Source: Candidatus Moraniibacteriota bacterium (GTDB lineage: Bacteria; Patescibacteriota; Minisyncoccia; Moranbacterales; UBA2206). From it: DNA of 27,135 nucleotides. Shown piece after piece: positions 20,103 to 27,135 of this stretch. Where the stretch lies: assembly GCA_026396205.1 (NCBI GenBank), contig JAPLXF010000073.1:1-27135 (forward strand), given 5' to 3'. The position numbers and the translations under genes are program-made. The notes beneath the pieces are model-generated. The model did no database searches. It was not told where the DNA came from and worked only from the letters and a program-made list of their open reading frames with translations. The first letter of the stretch is position 1; each line of letters begins with the position of its first letter.

Positions 20103-20753
20103 ATGAACATCCAATATTACGGCCATTCTTGTTTTAAAATAACCACTAAACCGGCTGGGCGCGGGCAGGAAGATGTCGTTATTTTCACCGATCCTTTTGA
20201 TAAAAGTATTGGCCTTAGACCGCCGCAGGGGCAAGCCGATTTGGTATTGGTCAGCCATGAACACCACGACCATAATAATGTCGCGGCGCTCAAGGGCGAA
20301 CCGCGGATAGTCAATATCCCCGGCGAATATGCGGTTAAGGGAGTGAATATTGTCGGACTGCCCACCTATCACAGCGAAGCCAAAGATGTCTTGAATACCG
20401 CCTTTATTTTCGAATCGGAAGATTTGAAAGTCTGCCATCTGGGCGATTTGGGCGCGGATCTGACGGAAAAACAGCTGGAAGAATTGGACGGCGTGGACGT
20501 TTTGATGATTCCGGTCGGCGGGAAATATACCATCGGCGCCAAAAAAGCCGTCGAACTTATCAAAAAAATCGAGCCGGTGATTATTATTCCCATGCACTAT
20601 AAAATGAACGGCTCCAATATGGATGTTGACGACGAAAAAAAATTCTGCCAGGAAATCGGCAACTGCCCGCGGGAAAAAGTTGCCAAGCTGAATATTAAAA
20701 AGAAAGATTTGGAAGGCAAAAGTATGGAAGTGGTGATGATGAGCATAGAATAA
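20103..20753 (+). CDS. MBL-fold metal-dependent hydrolase (UPF0173/COG2220-like)
   Basis: This 216-residue protein of the metallo-beta-lactamase fold has the metal motif HEHHDH (52-57), an early GHSCF strand, TDPF after the first strand, and later metal-ligand regions PTYHSEAKD, HLGDLGA and IPMHYKM. This is the UPF0173/UlaG-like lineage, whose members hydrolyse varied phosphoesters or lactones; the substrate is unknown. It is the first gene of a tight + strand set: its stop is two bases before the next start, and gyrA follows. Confidence 0.9.
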   Translation: MNIQYYGHSCFKITTKPAGRGQEDVVIFTDPFDKSIGLRPPQGQADLVLVSHEHHDHNNVAALKGEPRIVNIPGEYAVKGVNIVGLPTYHSEAKDVLNTAFIFESEDLKVCHLGDLGADLTEKQLEELDGVDVLMIPVGGKYTIGAKKAVELIKKIEPVIIIPMHYKMNGSNMDVDDEKKFCQEIGNCPREKVAKLNIKKKDLEGKSMEVVMMSIE

Positions 20754-20755
20754 TC

Positions 20756-21025
20756 ATGAATATACAGCACAAAATTGAACAAATCCGCCGGAAGCCGGAA
20801 CATATCCGCCAGCGCTATGTCTGGGGCCTGGTGGCAGTTTCCATGGCGATTATTTTGATTATTTGGATTTTTTCTTTGAGTGTTGAGCTGAAAAATAATG
20901 CAGCCAGCCCTGAAATTCAAAGTGAAATTAGCAGCCAACAGCAAACGCTCAAAAGCCAAGCAGAGGAGTTGAAAAATATCGGCAGCGAAATGAAAAATAA
21001 TTTGGAACAGCTAAAAAATCAGTAA
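20756..21025 (+). CDS. Small single-pass membrane coiled-coil protein
   Basis: This 89-residue protein has a basic N-terminus (about 1-22), one transmembrane helix (about 24-42, GLVAVSMAIILIIWIFSL) and an extracytoplasmic Gln/Glu/Lys/Ser heptad-rich helix to the end. No known family is recognised. It begins two bases after the MBL gene and ends 14 bases before gyrA, so it is co-transcribed with both. The basic N-terminus with GyrA next door suggests, weakly, an envelope scaffold role. Confidence 0.75.
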   Translation: MNIQHKIEQIRRKPEHIRQRYVWGLVAVSMAIILIIWIFSLSVELKNNAASPEIQSEISSQQQTLKSQAEELKNIGSEMKNNLEQLKNQ

Positions 21026-21039
21026 TTTTTTTGGAATTT

Positions 21040-23472
21040 ATGAATATCGGCAACATATCATCGCGGGAAATCGTCGATGAAGTCCAGCAATCTTATCTGG
21101 ATTACGCCATGAGCGTCATTGTTTCGCGCGCCTTGCCGGATGTCAGAGACGGGCTCAAACCGGTGCACCGGCGAATTTTGTATTCCATGTGGCAATCGGG
21201 ACTGCGCGCCAACGCCAAGTTCCGCAAATCGGCGACGGTGGTCGGAGAAGTGCTGGGTAAGTTCCATCCGCATGGCGATATGGCAGTTTACGATTCCATG
21301 GTCAGAATGGCGCAGGATTTTTCGCTGCGCTACCCACTGGTACGCGGGCAGGGAAACTTCGGCTCAATGGATGGCGACGGCGCGGCGGCTTACCGCTATA
21401 CTGAAGCCAAACTGGCGCCGATTGCCGAAGAAATGCTGGTGGATATTGAGAAAAATACAGTGGATTGGGTGCCTAATTTCGACGGTCAGCACCAGGAGCC
21501 GACTGTTTTGCCTGCCAATCTGCCCCAGTTGCTATTGAATGGCAGCATGGGCATCGCAGTGGGCATGGCGACCAATATCCCGCCGCATAATTTAGGCGAA
21601 CTAGTCAGCGGCGTCTGCCACCTAATTGAAAATCCGCAGGCGTCAGTGGAAGAATTGGTGGAATTTATTCCCGGTCCGGACTTTCCAACCGGCGGAGTTA
21701 TTTACAACAAAAAAGATATTTTGGAAGCTTACCGCAGTGGCCGGGGAAAAATTCTGACGCGGGCCAAAGCGGACATTACGGAAACCAAAGCCGGTGCTTT
21801 CCAGATAATCATCACCGAAATGACTTACGCCACCAATAAGTCCACGCTGATTGAAAATATGGCCAATCTGGTGCGTGACGGAAAAATCGTTGGCATCCGG
21901 GATATCCGCGACGAATCAGACAAAGACGGCGTCAGGATTGTCGTAGATTTGAAAAAAGACGCCTACCCGCAAAAAGTTTTGAACAAGCTTTACACGATGA
22001 CCGACCTGCAGAAAAATTTCGGCGTCAATATGCTGGCGCTGGTGGACGGCATCGAGCCGCGCGTTTTGAATCTCAAAGATATTTTGGAATATTATATAGA
22101 ACACCGGAAGCAAGTAGTCACGCGCCGGACTAAGTTTGATTTGGAAAAAGCCCGAGACCGCGCCCATATTCTGGAAGGGCTGAAAAAAGCGCTGGACCAC
22201 ATCGATGCGATTATCGATACCATCAAAAAATCAGAAACCAAAGAAATCGCCCATGCCAATTTGATGAAAAAATTCAAATTGTCCGACAAGCAAGCGACGG
22301 CTATTTTGGAAATGAAACTGCAGACTTTGGCAGGATTGGAAAGGAAGAAAATCGAAGATGAACTTAAGGAAAAATTAAAACTCATCCAGGAACTGGAAGC
22401 AATCCTTAAGAGCGAAAAGAAAATTTTGGGGATTATTAAAGACGAACTTTTGCAGGTCAAGGAAAAATACGGCGACGAGCGCCAGACCAAAATCATTAAA
22501 ACCGGCATCGGCGAATTCAAGCAGGAAGATTTAATTCCCAACGAAGAAGCCATCATCACTATCAGCGAAAAAGGCTATATTAAGCGGATGAATCCGGCGG
22601 TTTATAAAGTGCAGAAGCGCGGCGGTAAAGGCGTTATCGGCGCGGTGACCAAGGAAGAAGATGTCATTAAAAAAGTGCTGGCGGTGATGGCGCACGATAA
22701 TCTTTTATTTTTTACCGATTCCGGAAAAGTTTTCCAGACCAAAGCCTATGAAATTCCCGAATCAACGCGGATTGCCAAAGGCCAATCGATTGTTAATTTT
22801 TTGCAGTTAAGTTCCCAAGAAATCGTAACCGCTATCGTGGCATTTAATAAAGACGACCAGTTCAAATATCTGATGATGGTGACAGAAATGGGTACGGTCA
22901 AAAAAACCGCCTTGGAAGATTTTGAAAATGTAAGGCGTAGCGGCTTGATTGCCATCAAACTGGCCAAGGGCGATGTTTTGCGCTGGGTGGAATCGACCAC
23001 CGGTAGCGATGAAGTTGTAATTACCACTGCCAAAGGCCAGGCCATTCATTTCCGGGAAAAAGATGTGCGGCCGATGGGCCGGTCGGCGACCGGCGTGCGC
23101 GGCATCAAGTTGAGAAGCGAAGACAAAGTTATCGGCATGAATATGGTTTTCAAAAATCAGAAAGGCAACCAGATTTTGGTGATTACGGAAAACGGCTATG
23201 GCAAACGTTCGGATTTAAGATCCTACAAAATCCAGAAGCGCGGCGGCTCCGGCATCAAAACGGCCAATGTTACACCCAAGACCGGCAAAGTGGTCGGTGC
23301 CAATATTGTCAATGTGGATGAAATCGACGGCGATTTGATTTTAACTTCCGGCAAAGGCCAAATCATCCGCATTCCCTTAAAGGATGTTTCAGTTCTCGGC
23401 CGCGCGACGCAAGGGGTGCGGGTAATGCGTCCGCAACTCGGTGATAGAGTTGCCGCAGTTACGGTTTTGTAA
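21040..23472 (+). CDS. gyrA: DNA gyrase subunit A
   Basis: GyrA cuts and rejoins DNA to introduce negative supercoils together with GyrB. The 810-residue protein has the catalytic Tyr120 in AAYRYTE, the winged-helix core (REIVDEVQQSYLDYAMSVI, ALPDVRDGLKPVHRRIL), a long coiled-coil arm (about 400-480) and a C-terminal beta-pinwheel that includes the GyrA box QKRGGKG (about 524-530) and degenerate repeats such as QKRGGSG. That box indicates gyrase rather than topoisomerase IV ParC. In the quinolone region, the residue matching E. coli Ser83 is Met81 (HPHGDMAVYD); the Asp87 equivalent is kept. The ATG at 21040 is chosen over an in-frame TTG at 21031. Clear terminator downstream. Confidence 0.97.
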   Translation: MNIGNISSREIVDEVQQSYLDYAMSVIVSRALPDVRDGLKPVHRRILYSMWQSGLRANAKFRKSATVVGEVLGKFHPHGDMAVYDSMVRMAQDFSLRYPLVRGQGNFGSMDGDGAAAYRYTEAKLAPIAEEMLVDIEKNTVDWVPNFDGQHQEPTVLPANLPQLLLNGSMGIAVGMATNIPPHNLGELVSGVCHLIENPQASVEELVEFIPGPDFPTGGVIYNKKDILEAYRSGRGKILTRAKADITETKAGAFQIIITEMTYATNKSTLIENMANLVRDGKIVGIRDIRDESDKDGVRIVVDLKKDAYPQKVLNKLYTMTDLQKNFGVNMLALVDGIEPRVLNLKDILEYYIEHRKQVVTRRTKFDLEKARDRAHILEGLKKALDHIDAIIDTIKKSETKEIAHANLMKKFKLSDKQATAILEMKLQTLAGLERKKIEDELKEKLKLIQELEAILKSEKKILGIIKDELLQVKEKYGDERQTKIIKTGIGEFKQEDLIPNEEAIITISEKGYIKRMNPAVYKVQKRGGKGVIGAVTKEEDVIKKVLAVMAHDNLLFFTDSGKVFQTKAYEIPESTRIAKGQSIVNFLQLSSQEIVTAIVAFNKDDQFKYLMMVTEMGTVKKTALEDFENVRRSGLIAIKLAKGDVLRWVESTTGSDEVVITTAKGQAIHFREKDVRPMGRSATGVRGIKLRSEDKVIGMNMVFKNQKGNQILVITENGYGKRSDLRSYKIQKRGGSGIKTANVTPKTGKVVGANIVNVDEIDGDLILTSGKGQIIRIPLKDVSVLGRATQGVRVMRPQLGDRVAAVTVL

Positions 23473-23486
23473 TTTTATTAGAAATT

Positions 23487-23536
23487 AAAAAAGCCCTTCA
23501 GTTCTGAATGTTTAACTGAAGGGCTTTTCTTTTTCT
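23487..23536 (+). terminator. Terminator of the gyrA operon
   Basis: A 15-bp perfect stem (23489-23503 with 23514-23528) around a 10-nt loop is followed by CTTTTTCT. It also lies just past the end of the small minus-strand gene and could serve both strands. Confidence 0.9.
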
Positions 23537-23545
23537 GCTGCAATT

Positions 23546-23722
23546 TTATTGCAATATTCCACAGCTGCGCATGAAATGCGCATAACCTATAGGGCATTTT
23601 CTGGCTTTTTCCAGGCTTATTTTATCAGGAGGATTTTTAATCTCTTCTCGGTTTATACCCAAGCAAAACAAGCAATATTTTTTCTCTCTTTTCTTTTTTA
23701 TTTTTTCATCTATCTTTTTCAC
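23546..23722 (-). CDS. Small Cys-containing protein (58 aa), GTG start
   Basis: This 58-residue protein is not recognised. The N-terminus is strongly basic and Lys-rich, followed by YCLFCLG (Cys-X2-Cys), then KCPIGYAHFMRSCG with two more cysteines. Four cysteines in this layout could form a small zinc-binding knuckle. The case for a real gene is the strong Shine-Dalgarno AAAGGAGG four bases before the GTG, uninterrupted coding, and position 67 bases after the end of the upstream same-strand gene. A longer + strand frame over the same bases (23549-23773) has no Shine-Dalgarno and reads as a shadow. Confidence 0.6.
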   Translation of the reverse strand: MKKIDEKIKKKREKKYCLFCLGINREEIKNPPDKISLEKARKCPIGYAHFMRSCGILQ

Positions 23723-23789
23723 TGTGCCTCCTTTTGCTGTTTATTTACCACTAATTTGAGGTGGGGCTTTTAGCATGGTCCCTTTATCT

Positions 23790-24311
23790 TCATCCTGTTG
23801 TATTAGATACTGCTAATAACAAATGATTTCCGATTGCTAGAAATTCCTGTGGATCGGATAAAACAAAAGTCATTTTTTTAGTAACCTCCAAAATGAAATT
23901 TTGCGGCTGCCGGTACCCGAATGGAATTCCCTTTACCACATATTCATTTGGCTTAAGGTATCTTCCCTGACACAAAATGCGTCTGAAAATTAAACCTCCT
24001 TGGATTAGTTCCGGAATCACATCGTAATATTTGCCTTTTTCCATAACTGGCTGAATAAATTCATCAAAAATTTTAAAAAGATGTTCGGCAACCTTCGCCA
24101 TGTGTGCGCGTTCCAAAATTTTTTCACGAAGGTTTTTGTTAGCCGGGACATTCATATTGATTATGCCGTTGTAATCAATTGTGTAATCCCGAATTTTTTT
24201 CAGAATTTCCAAAATTTCATCTTCATATGCGGGTTCAGTTGGCGCCAAATCCCGAAAATGCTCCGGGAAATCTTTTTGCAATTCATTTATTAGCCATTGT
24301 GGTAAAAGCAT
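23790..24311 (-). CDS. Hypothetical protein
   Basis: This 173-residue soluble protein is of no family I recognise. It is mostly helical and acidic in the first half (PQWLINELQKDFPEHFRDL... EDEILEILKKIRDYTIDYN), then more hydrophobic with a Gly/Tyr-rich stretch (PELIQGGLIFRRILCQGRYL, GIPFGYRQPQNFIL). There is no signal or membrane segment. A good Shine-Dalgarno (GGAGGGG, 6 bases before ATG) supports the start. A possible promoter, TTGACT (24400-24395), 17 bp, TAACAA (24377-24372), begins just after the previous gene's terminator. It lies between two other orphan genes on the same strand. Confidence 0.7.
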   Translation of the reverse strand: MLLPQWLINELQKDFPEHFRDLAPTEPAYEDEILEILKKIRDYTIDYNGIINMNVPANKNLREKILERAHMAKVAEHLFKIFDEFIQPVMEKGKYYDVIPELIQGGLIFRRILCQGRYLKPNEYVVKGIPFGYRQPQNFILEVTKKMTFVLSDPQEFLAIGNHLLLAVSNTTG

Positions 24312-24406
24312 ATTTTTCCCCTCCGTAAAATATTAATTTTTAAAAGAAACAAAGCTTTTAAATATGCCTTATTGTTAGCAAATATAACCGATAAAGTCAA
24401 TAAAAT

Positions 24407-24442
24407 AAAAAAAGAGGAATCAGCACGCTATGCTAGTTCCTC
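24407..24442 (-). terminator. Terminator of the 167-aa orphan gene
   Basis: On the minus strand GAGGAA pairs with TTCCTC (24442-24437 / 24419-24414), enclosing AGCA/TGCT, followed by seven T. Confidence 0.85.
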
Positions 24443-24450
24443 TCGGTTAA

Positions 24451-24954
24451 TTATTTTTTTACAACCCTTAAATAGGAATTTGTCCACCAGGTAGTTTGGC
24501 ATTTTTCATTTTTTATTTCAGCTGTTCCGTCGGATGATGCGAAATTAACCCGGCATCTATGGCCAATGAAATCTTTATGATTTGCATTCAACACAATTCC
24601 GCATAAGCGGTTGTATTCTAAGCTTTTCCTAGGGTCCAAAGGTACTGCGATATCGTTGGCCGTAATTACGATTTCTTTTCTTCCAAGAAATGGCCTCATA
24701 TCCATTGTTGGCGGTGCGAACATTAAGCCGTTTTTCCGCAAAACTTCTTGCATCGCTTTTATTGCTAACCTCAAATCTGTTTTTGTATAAGTCACATTAT
24801 TGGGATGCCAACGTAAATCCATCCACCATTCGCGGCGGTATCTAGCCCAAGCAATTTCTTCTTCGCCGATATCAAAAAGATAATTAAGATAGATCCAAAG
24901 TTTTTTTGTTAAATCTTTATAGCATTTCTTTTTCTTAGTTTCTTTTCTTTTCAT
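24451..24954 (-). CDS. Hypothetical protein
   Basis: This 167-residue protein is not recognised. It has a very basic, Lys-rich N-terminus (MKRKETKKKKCYKDL), a Trp/Arg-rich middle (WARYRREWWMDLRWHP), then TDLRLAIKAMQEVLRKNGLMFAPP and a C-terminal half with several beta-like stretches ending in TTWWTNSYLRVV. There is no transmembrane segment. The Shine-Dalgarno AGGAGG lies six bases before the ATG. It starts 31 bases after the TrmB-like regulator gene, so the two are probably one transcript ending at the terminator just downstream. Confidence 0.7.
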   Translation of the reverse strand: MKRKETKKKKCYKDLTKKLWIYLNYLFDIGEEEIAWARYRREWWMDLRWHPNNVTYTKTDLRLAIKAMQEVLRKNGLMFAPPTMDMRPFLGRKEIVITANDIAVPLDPRKSLEYNRLCGIVLNANHKDFIGHRCRVNFASSDGTAEIKNEKCQTTWWTNSYLRVVKK

Positions 24955-24985
24955 TTGTCATCCTCCTTGTAATTTCGTTAATTAT

Positions 24986-25744
24986 TTATAGTCTTTCCCA
25001 CATAAACTCAAAAAACATTTTCATGCTTTTCGAAATTGACTCATCCTCAATCAAAGTCGCGACAACTGTATCATATGAAATTAACGCGACAGTTGAACCG
25101 AAGATTAGAATATCAGCGGAAACTTTTAATCCCGGCTCTAGAAATTTTGTATGCATCACGCCCTTGGATAATCCCGCAAACTTTTTATTCAGTTCGGTAT
25201 TTTCCAGAATGCTCCGGAAAAATATTTTCCGTTTTTGCAATTCTGAAAAATAATCAATCTCCATTTTTTCAGAAGACACTTTTAGGACTGAATCATATGA
25301 ACCGTATGAGACTACGTCTTTATATTTTAAAACATAATCGTCATACACTTTATATATTCCATTCAATCCTTCAAAAAATTTAATTTGCGGGCGCTTTTCT
25401 TCAGAAATATCAATAGCGCGAAGAGTGGGCAGAATTAAATTTTCCAGTGCTTCCTTATTTTGTTCAAGCTGTTGGCTTTTGCGGTTTATGATACTGCGCA
25501 AAATTTCCGGATCTTCAGCAACAAATAATAATCGTTTGCCTTTTTTACTTCCGGCGACCAATCCGGCGTCCTTTAATTTGTCGATGGCAGCGTATGTAGT
25601 AACCCGGTTAATTTTTGTTTGCCTGGAGATCTCCTGAATTGTGGCAGTCCCTATTTCAAGAAGTGCAACATAGGTTATGATTTCACTTTCCTTCAGATTA
25701 AATTGTGAAAGTGCATTTTTCAACTTTTCCGATAATATTGCCAT
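24986..25744 (-). CDS. TrmB-like winged helix-turn-helix regulator
   Basis: This 252-residue protein has an N-terminal winged helix (about 10-75: NLKESEIITYVALLEIGTAT, ISRQTKINRVTTYAAIDKLK, DAGLVAGSKKGKRLLFVAED) of the TrmB/MarR-like type. A coiled-coil linker follows (about 85-105), then a ligand-domain-like C-terminus (IKFFEGLNGIYKVYDDYVLK... SADILIFGSTVALISYD) as in TrmB sugar sensors and related archaeal and CPR regulators. It likely controls the adjacent orphan gene and itself. The start has no Shine-Dalgarno and a very short leader from the promoter at 25765-25792. Confidence 0.85.
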   Translation of the reverse strand: MAILSEKLKNALSQFNLKESEIITYVALLEIGTATIQEISRQTKINRVTTYAAIDKLKDAGLVAGSKKGKRLLFVAEDPEILRSIINRKSQQLEQNKEALENLILPTLRAIDISEEKRPQIKFFEGLNGIYKVYDDYVLKYKDVVSYGSYDSVLKVSSEKMEIDYFSELQKRKIFFRSILENTELNKKFAGLSKGVMHTKFLEPGLKVSADILIFGSTVALISYDTVVATLIEDESISKSMKMFFEFMWERL

Positions 25745-25764
25745 GGCATTATTTTTAATGGTTA

Positions 25765-25792
25765 ATTATATCAAAAATATTAAAAATGTAAA
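25765..25792 (-). promoter_or_regulatory. Promoter of the TrmB-like regulator gene
   Basis: On the minus strand TTTACA (25792-25787), 16 bp, TATAAT (25770-25765). Expected start is near 25758, giving a leader of about 14 nt before the ATG at 25744. Confidence 0.6.
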
Positions 25793-25870
25793 GACAAAGT
25801 TACAAATTTATAATTTAAAAATCAGAATTGTGAATTATATGGCTTTATTAAAGCAAAATACAATAACAAA

Positions 25871-25897
25871 AAAGTGTAAAGACCACCTTTACACTTT
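25871..25897 (-). terminator. Terminator of the O-antigen ligase-like gene
   Basis: An 11-bp perfect stem, AAAGTGTAAAG (25871-25881) with CTTTACACTTT (25887-25897), has loop ACCAC and a T run on the minus strand. The + side also has TTT, but no + gene ends here. Confidence 0.8.
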
Positions 25898-25914
25898 AAC
25901 ATAAAATATGAAAT

Positions 25915-27135
25915 TTAGTCAATCTTTTTTACGCCTGTCGTAAATGCCATAATCATCCACAGCATAATCTGCCCCTGTTGGATATCCCAAAAATAATGAT
26001 CAAAAATCATTATAAATATAAAGCCTAAGAGTATTCCTTTTGCTATTAGACGAAATTGTTCCGTGCCTGTCACGTGATTTAATTTTGTTTCATGTGGAAC
26101 AAAATTAAATTTTACGTAGTGGAACAATTTCCAAAGCATTAACATAAATAGTATCAATCCGATTATGCCTAGTTCGCTCCAAACGAGCAGAAAAACATTG
26201 TGAACTGGCTGAAATTGCCAGTTTTCAAGTTTAATAATGGCGTATTTTTGCATATTTATTACAAATTGTCCCATTCCTAAGCCTAAAATAGGATTTTGTA
26301 CAATTGTTCCACGTGAAACATTTAGATACAAAGATCTTTCATTTATCGATTTAGCAATATTTGAGCTCATTTCCGGGTAGATATTTCGAACAATCAAAAA
26401 CAAAGATAAAATGACAAGAAAACCCGGAATCCAATATCTTTTCAAAATTGACTTGTGAAATGGAATTGTTCCCCCCCAGTGAAATACTAAATTATCAGAA
26501 ATATTGCTATTAAGTGTTTCACGTGGAACATCTGTGTTTTTGACGTTTGCGTTAATAATTTCACGGGGCAAGCGCGGAACAAAAATGTATAAAAGTGCAA
26601 TAATTAAGGCTAAAATAGCTGATTTTGAAAAAGTTAGAATAATGGCCAATAGCTGAACCAATATCAAAAAATCAAGAGTTTTATATTGTTTAGTGCCTGC
26701 CCCATAGTTTTTAAATGTTCCATGCCTGCCCCGTAAACTGTTCCACATGGAACAGTTATTCTGGGGTGGAACATTGGAAATACTGCTGGGGTGGAACATT
26801 TTTTTATAATAAATAGTGAAAATAATAGATAGCAGTAAAAATCCGCCTAATATATTAGGATGTGGGAATAGTCCATAAGCTCGAATATATTTTTGGCCGT
26901 TAAAGATTATTTTAGCTACTCCATCAATATTTAGTAAAATTAGGCTTTCTTTAAGCCAAAATAGTCCAACAGAATGCTGTAAAATAAATTGCAATATTCC
27001 AATTATAGCCTGAAATAAGCCTAAAAATATGATGATCTTAAATATATTTTTAATAATTGTTCCACCCCATAAAATATGTTCCACGCTTGCCCCGTAGTTA
27101 TCCAATGTTCCACATGGAACATTAGATATACTACT
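25915..27135 (-). CDS. O-antigen ligase/polymerase-like membrane protein (5' end outside the window)
   Basis: The frame is open through the right edge, so the N-terminus is missing; at least 406 residues are present. It has about eight hydrophobic segments and the family-like segment AYGLFPHPNILGGFL, a long extracytoplasmic-type loop with LNVSRGTIVQNPILGLGMGQF, and HNVFLLVWSELGIIGLILF near the end. This is the Wzy/WaaL (O-antigen ligase) type that joins or polymerises lipid-linked glycans at the outer membrane face. Its hydrophilic loops contain repeat-derived peptides (for example VPPQNNCSMWNSLRGRHG and VPRETLNSNISDN) that come from the parS-like palindromes in the DNA. AT-richer than its neighbours. 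Terminator follows. Confidence 0.85.
   Translation of the reverse strand, partial: SSISNVPCGTLDNYGASVEHILWGGTIIKNIFKIIIFLGLFQAIIGILQFILQHSVGLFWLKESLILLNIDGVAKIIFNGQKYIRAYGLFPHPNILGGFLLLSIIFTIYYKKMFHPSSISNVPPQNNCSMWNSLRGRHGTFKNYGAGTKQYKTLDFLILVQLLAIILTFSKSAILALIIALLYIFVPRLPREIINANVKNTDVPRETLNSNISDNLVFHWGGTIPFHKSILKRYWIPGFLVILSLFLIVRNIYPEMSSNIAKSINERSLYLNVSRGTIVQNPILGLGMGQFVINMQKYAIIKLENWQFQPVHNVFLLVWSELGIIGLILFMLMLWKLFHYVKFNFVPHETKLNHVTGTEQFRLIAKGILLGFIFIMIFDHYFWDIQQGQIMLWMIMAFTTGVKKID
26058..27123. repeat. Array of parS-like palindromes and half-sites within the O-antigen ligase-like gene
   Basis: Five full 16-bp sites occur: TGTTTCATGTGGAACA (26086-26101), TGTTCCACGTGAAACA (26305-26320), TGTTTCACGTGGAACA (26515-26530), and TGTTCCACATGGAACA twice (26739-26754, 27106-27121). 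Half-sites or variants lie at 26058, 26119, 26463, 26559-26581, 26716-26735, 26766, 26791, 27058 and 27077. Several copies carry a companion tail, GC(C/T)TGCCCCGT. I see no such site in the first 26 kb of the window. Confidence 0.8.
26305..26320. promoter_or_regulatory. Exact match to the Firmicutes parS consensus
   Basis: TGTTCCACGTGAAACA fits the ParB-binding consensus TGTTNCACGTGAAACA established for Bacillus subtilis Spo0J. It is inside a coding sequence, as some parS sites are. No parA or parB is in the window. Confidence 0.6.

Noticed and set aside
23549..23773. 74-codon + strand frame after gyrA
   Set aside because: No ribosome binding site, Phe-rich shadow of a Lys-rich minus-strand gene that does have a strong Shine-Dalgarno.
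26058..27123. CRISPR array
   Set aside because: Repeats are irregularly spaced, palindromic, degenerate and inside an open reading frame; no constant repeat-spacer period and no cas genes.

Overview
This window looks like a chromosomal segment from a Candidate Phyla Radiation bacterium (Candidatus Patescibacteria, Parcubacteria/Falkowbacteria-like). That placement is inferred from gene style, not from a phylogenetic marker search. The supporting signs are AT-rich intergenic DNA full of short dispersed repeats, several of them read in frame inside essential genes; compact versions of housekeeping proteins (321-aa TilS, four-domain S1, a one-ring Clp-type ATPase); tRNA genes without an encoded CCA end; a self-splicing intron in a tRNA; and many genes with little or no 5' leader.

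Layout, left to right. 1-2.7 kb: a possibly truncated membrane protein (+), then a NYN-domain nuclease-like protein, rpsO (S15) behind a structured leader, and a membrane-anchored ClpA/B D1-type AAA+ ATPase (all -). 2.77-3.8 kb: a cysteine-rich surface protein (-). 4.0-6.5 kb: a UvrD/PcrA helicase (+) with several repeat insertions. 6.5-7.8 kb: a LysM-CHAP peptidoglycan hydrolase (-), probably with an ATT start. 8.1-9.1 kb: a XerC/D recombinase (+). 9.1-9.95 kb: tRNA-Val(GAC), then a CAU-anticodon elongator-type tRNA (most like tRNA-Ile2) interrupted by a 617-nt group I intron whose P1 loop holds an HNH endonuclease gene on the opposite strand. 10-14.4 kb: minus-strand housekeeping cluster gmk-like, tilS, ftsH and a polytopic membrane protein. 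14.4-16.5 kb: an orphan gene (+) converging on an rpsA-like S1 gene (-). 16.7-17.8 kb: an autoinhibited Fic protein (-). 17.86-18.05 kb: a strongly structured leader or small RNA ending in a terminator, upstream of a GT-C membrane glycosyltransferase (+, 18.05-19.9 kb). 20.1-23.5 kb: MBL-fold hydrolase, small membrane coiled-coil protein and gyrA (+). 23.5-25.7 kb: a minus-strand island of unrecognised small proteins with a TrmB-like regulator, including a 58-aa Cys protein not seen among the longer reading frames. 25.9 kb to the end: the 3' part of an O-antigen ligase/polymerase-like membrane protein (-), containing a dense array of parS-like palindromes.

How the parts fit together: most of the window is core information processing and envelope work (S15, S1, TilS, GyrA, UvrD, FtsH, XerD, cell-wall hydrolase, glycosyltransferases). 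TilS is the enzyme that would modify C34 of a tRNA-Ile2(CAU), and the intron sits immediately 5' of that C. The observations most worth following up are the tRNA group I intron with its antisense HNH gene, the parS-like array inside a coding sequence, the structured RNA at 17.89-18.02 kb, and the in-frame repeats in uvrD and tilS.
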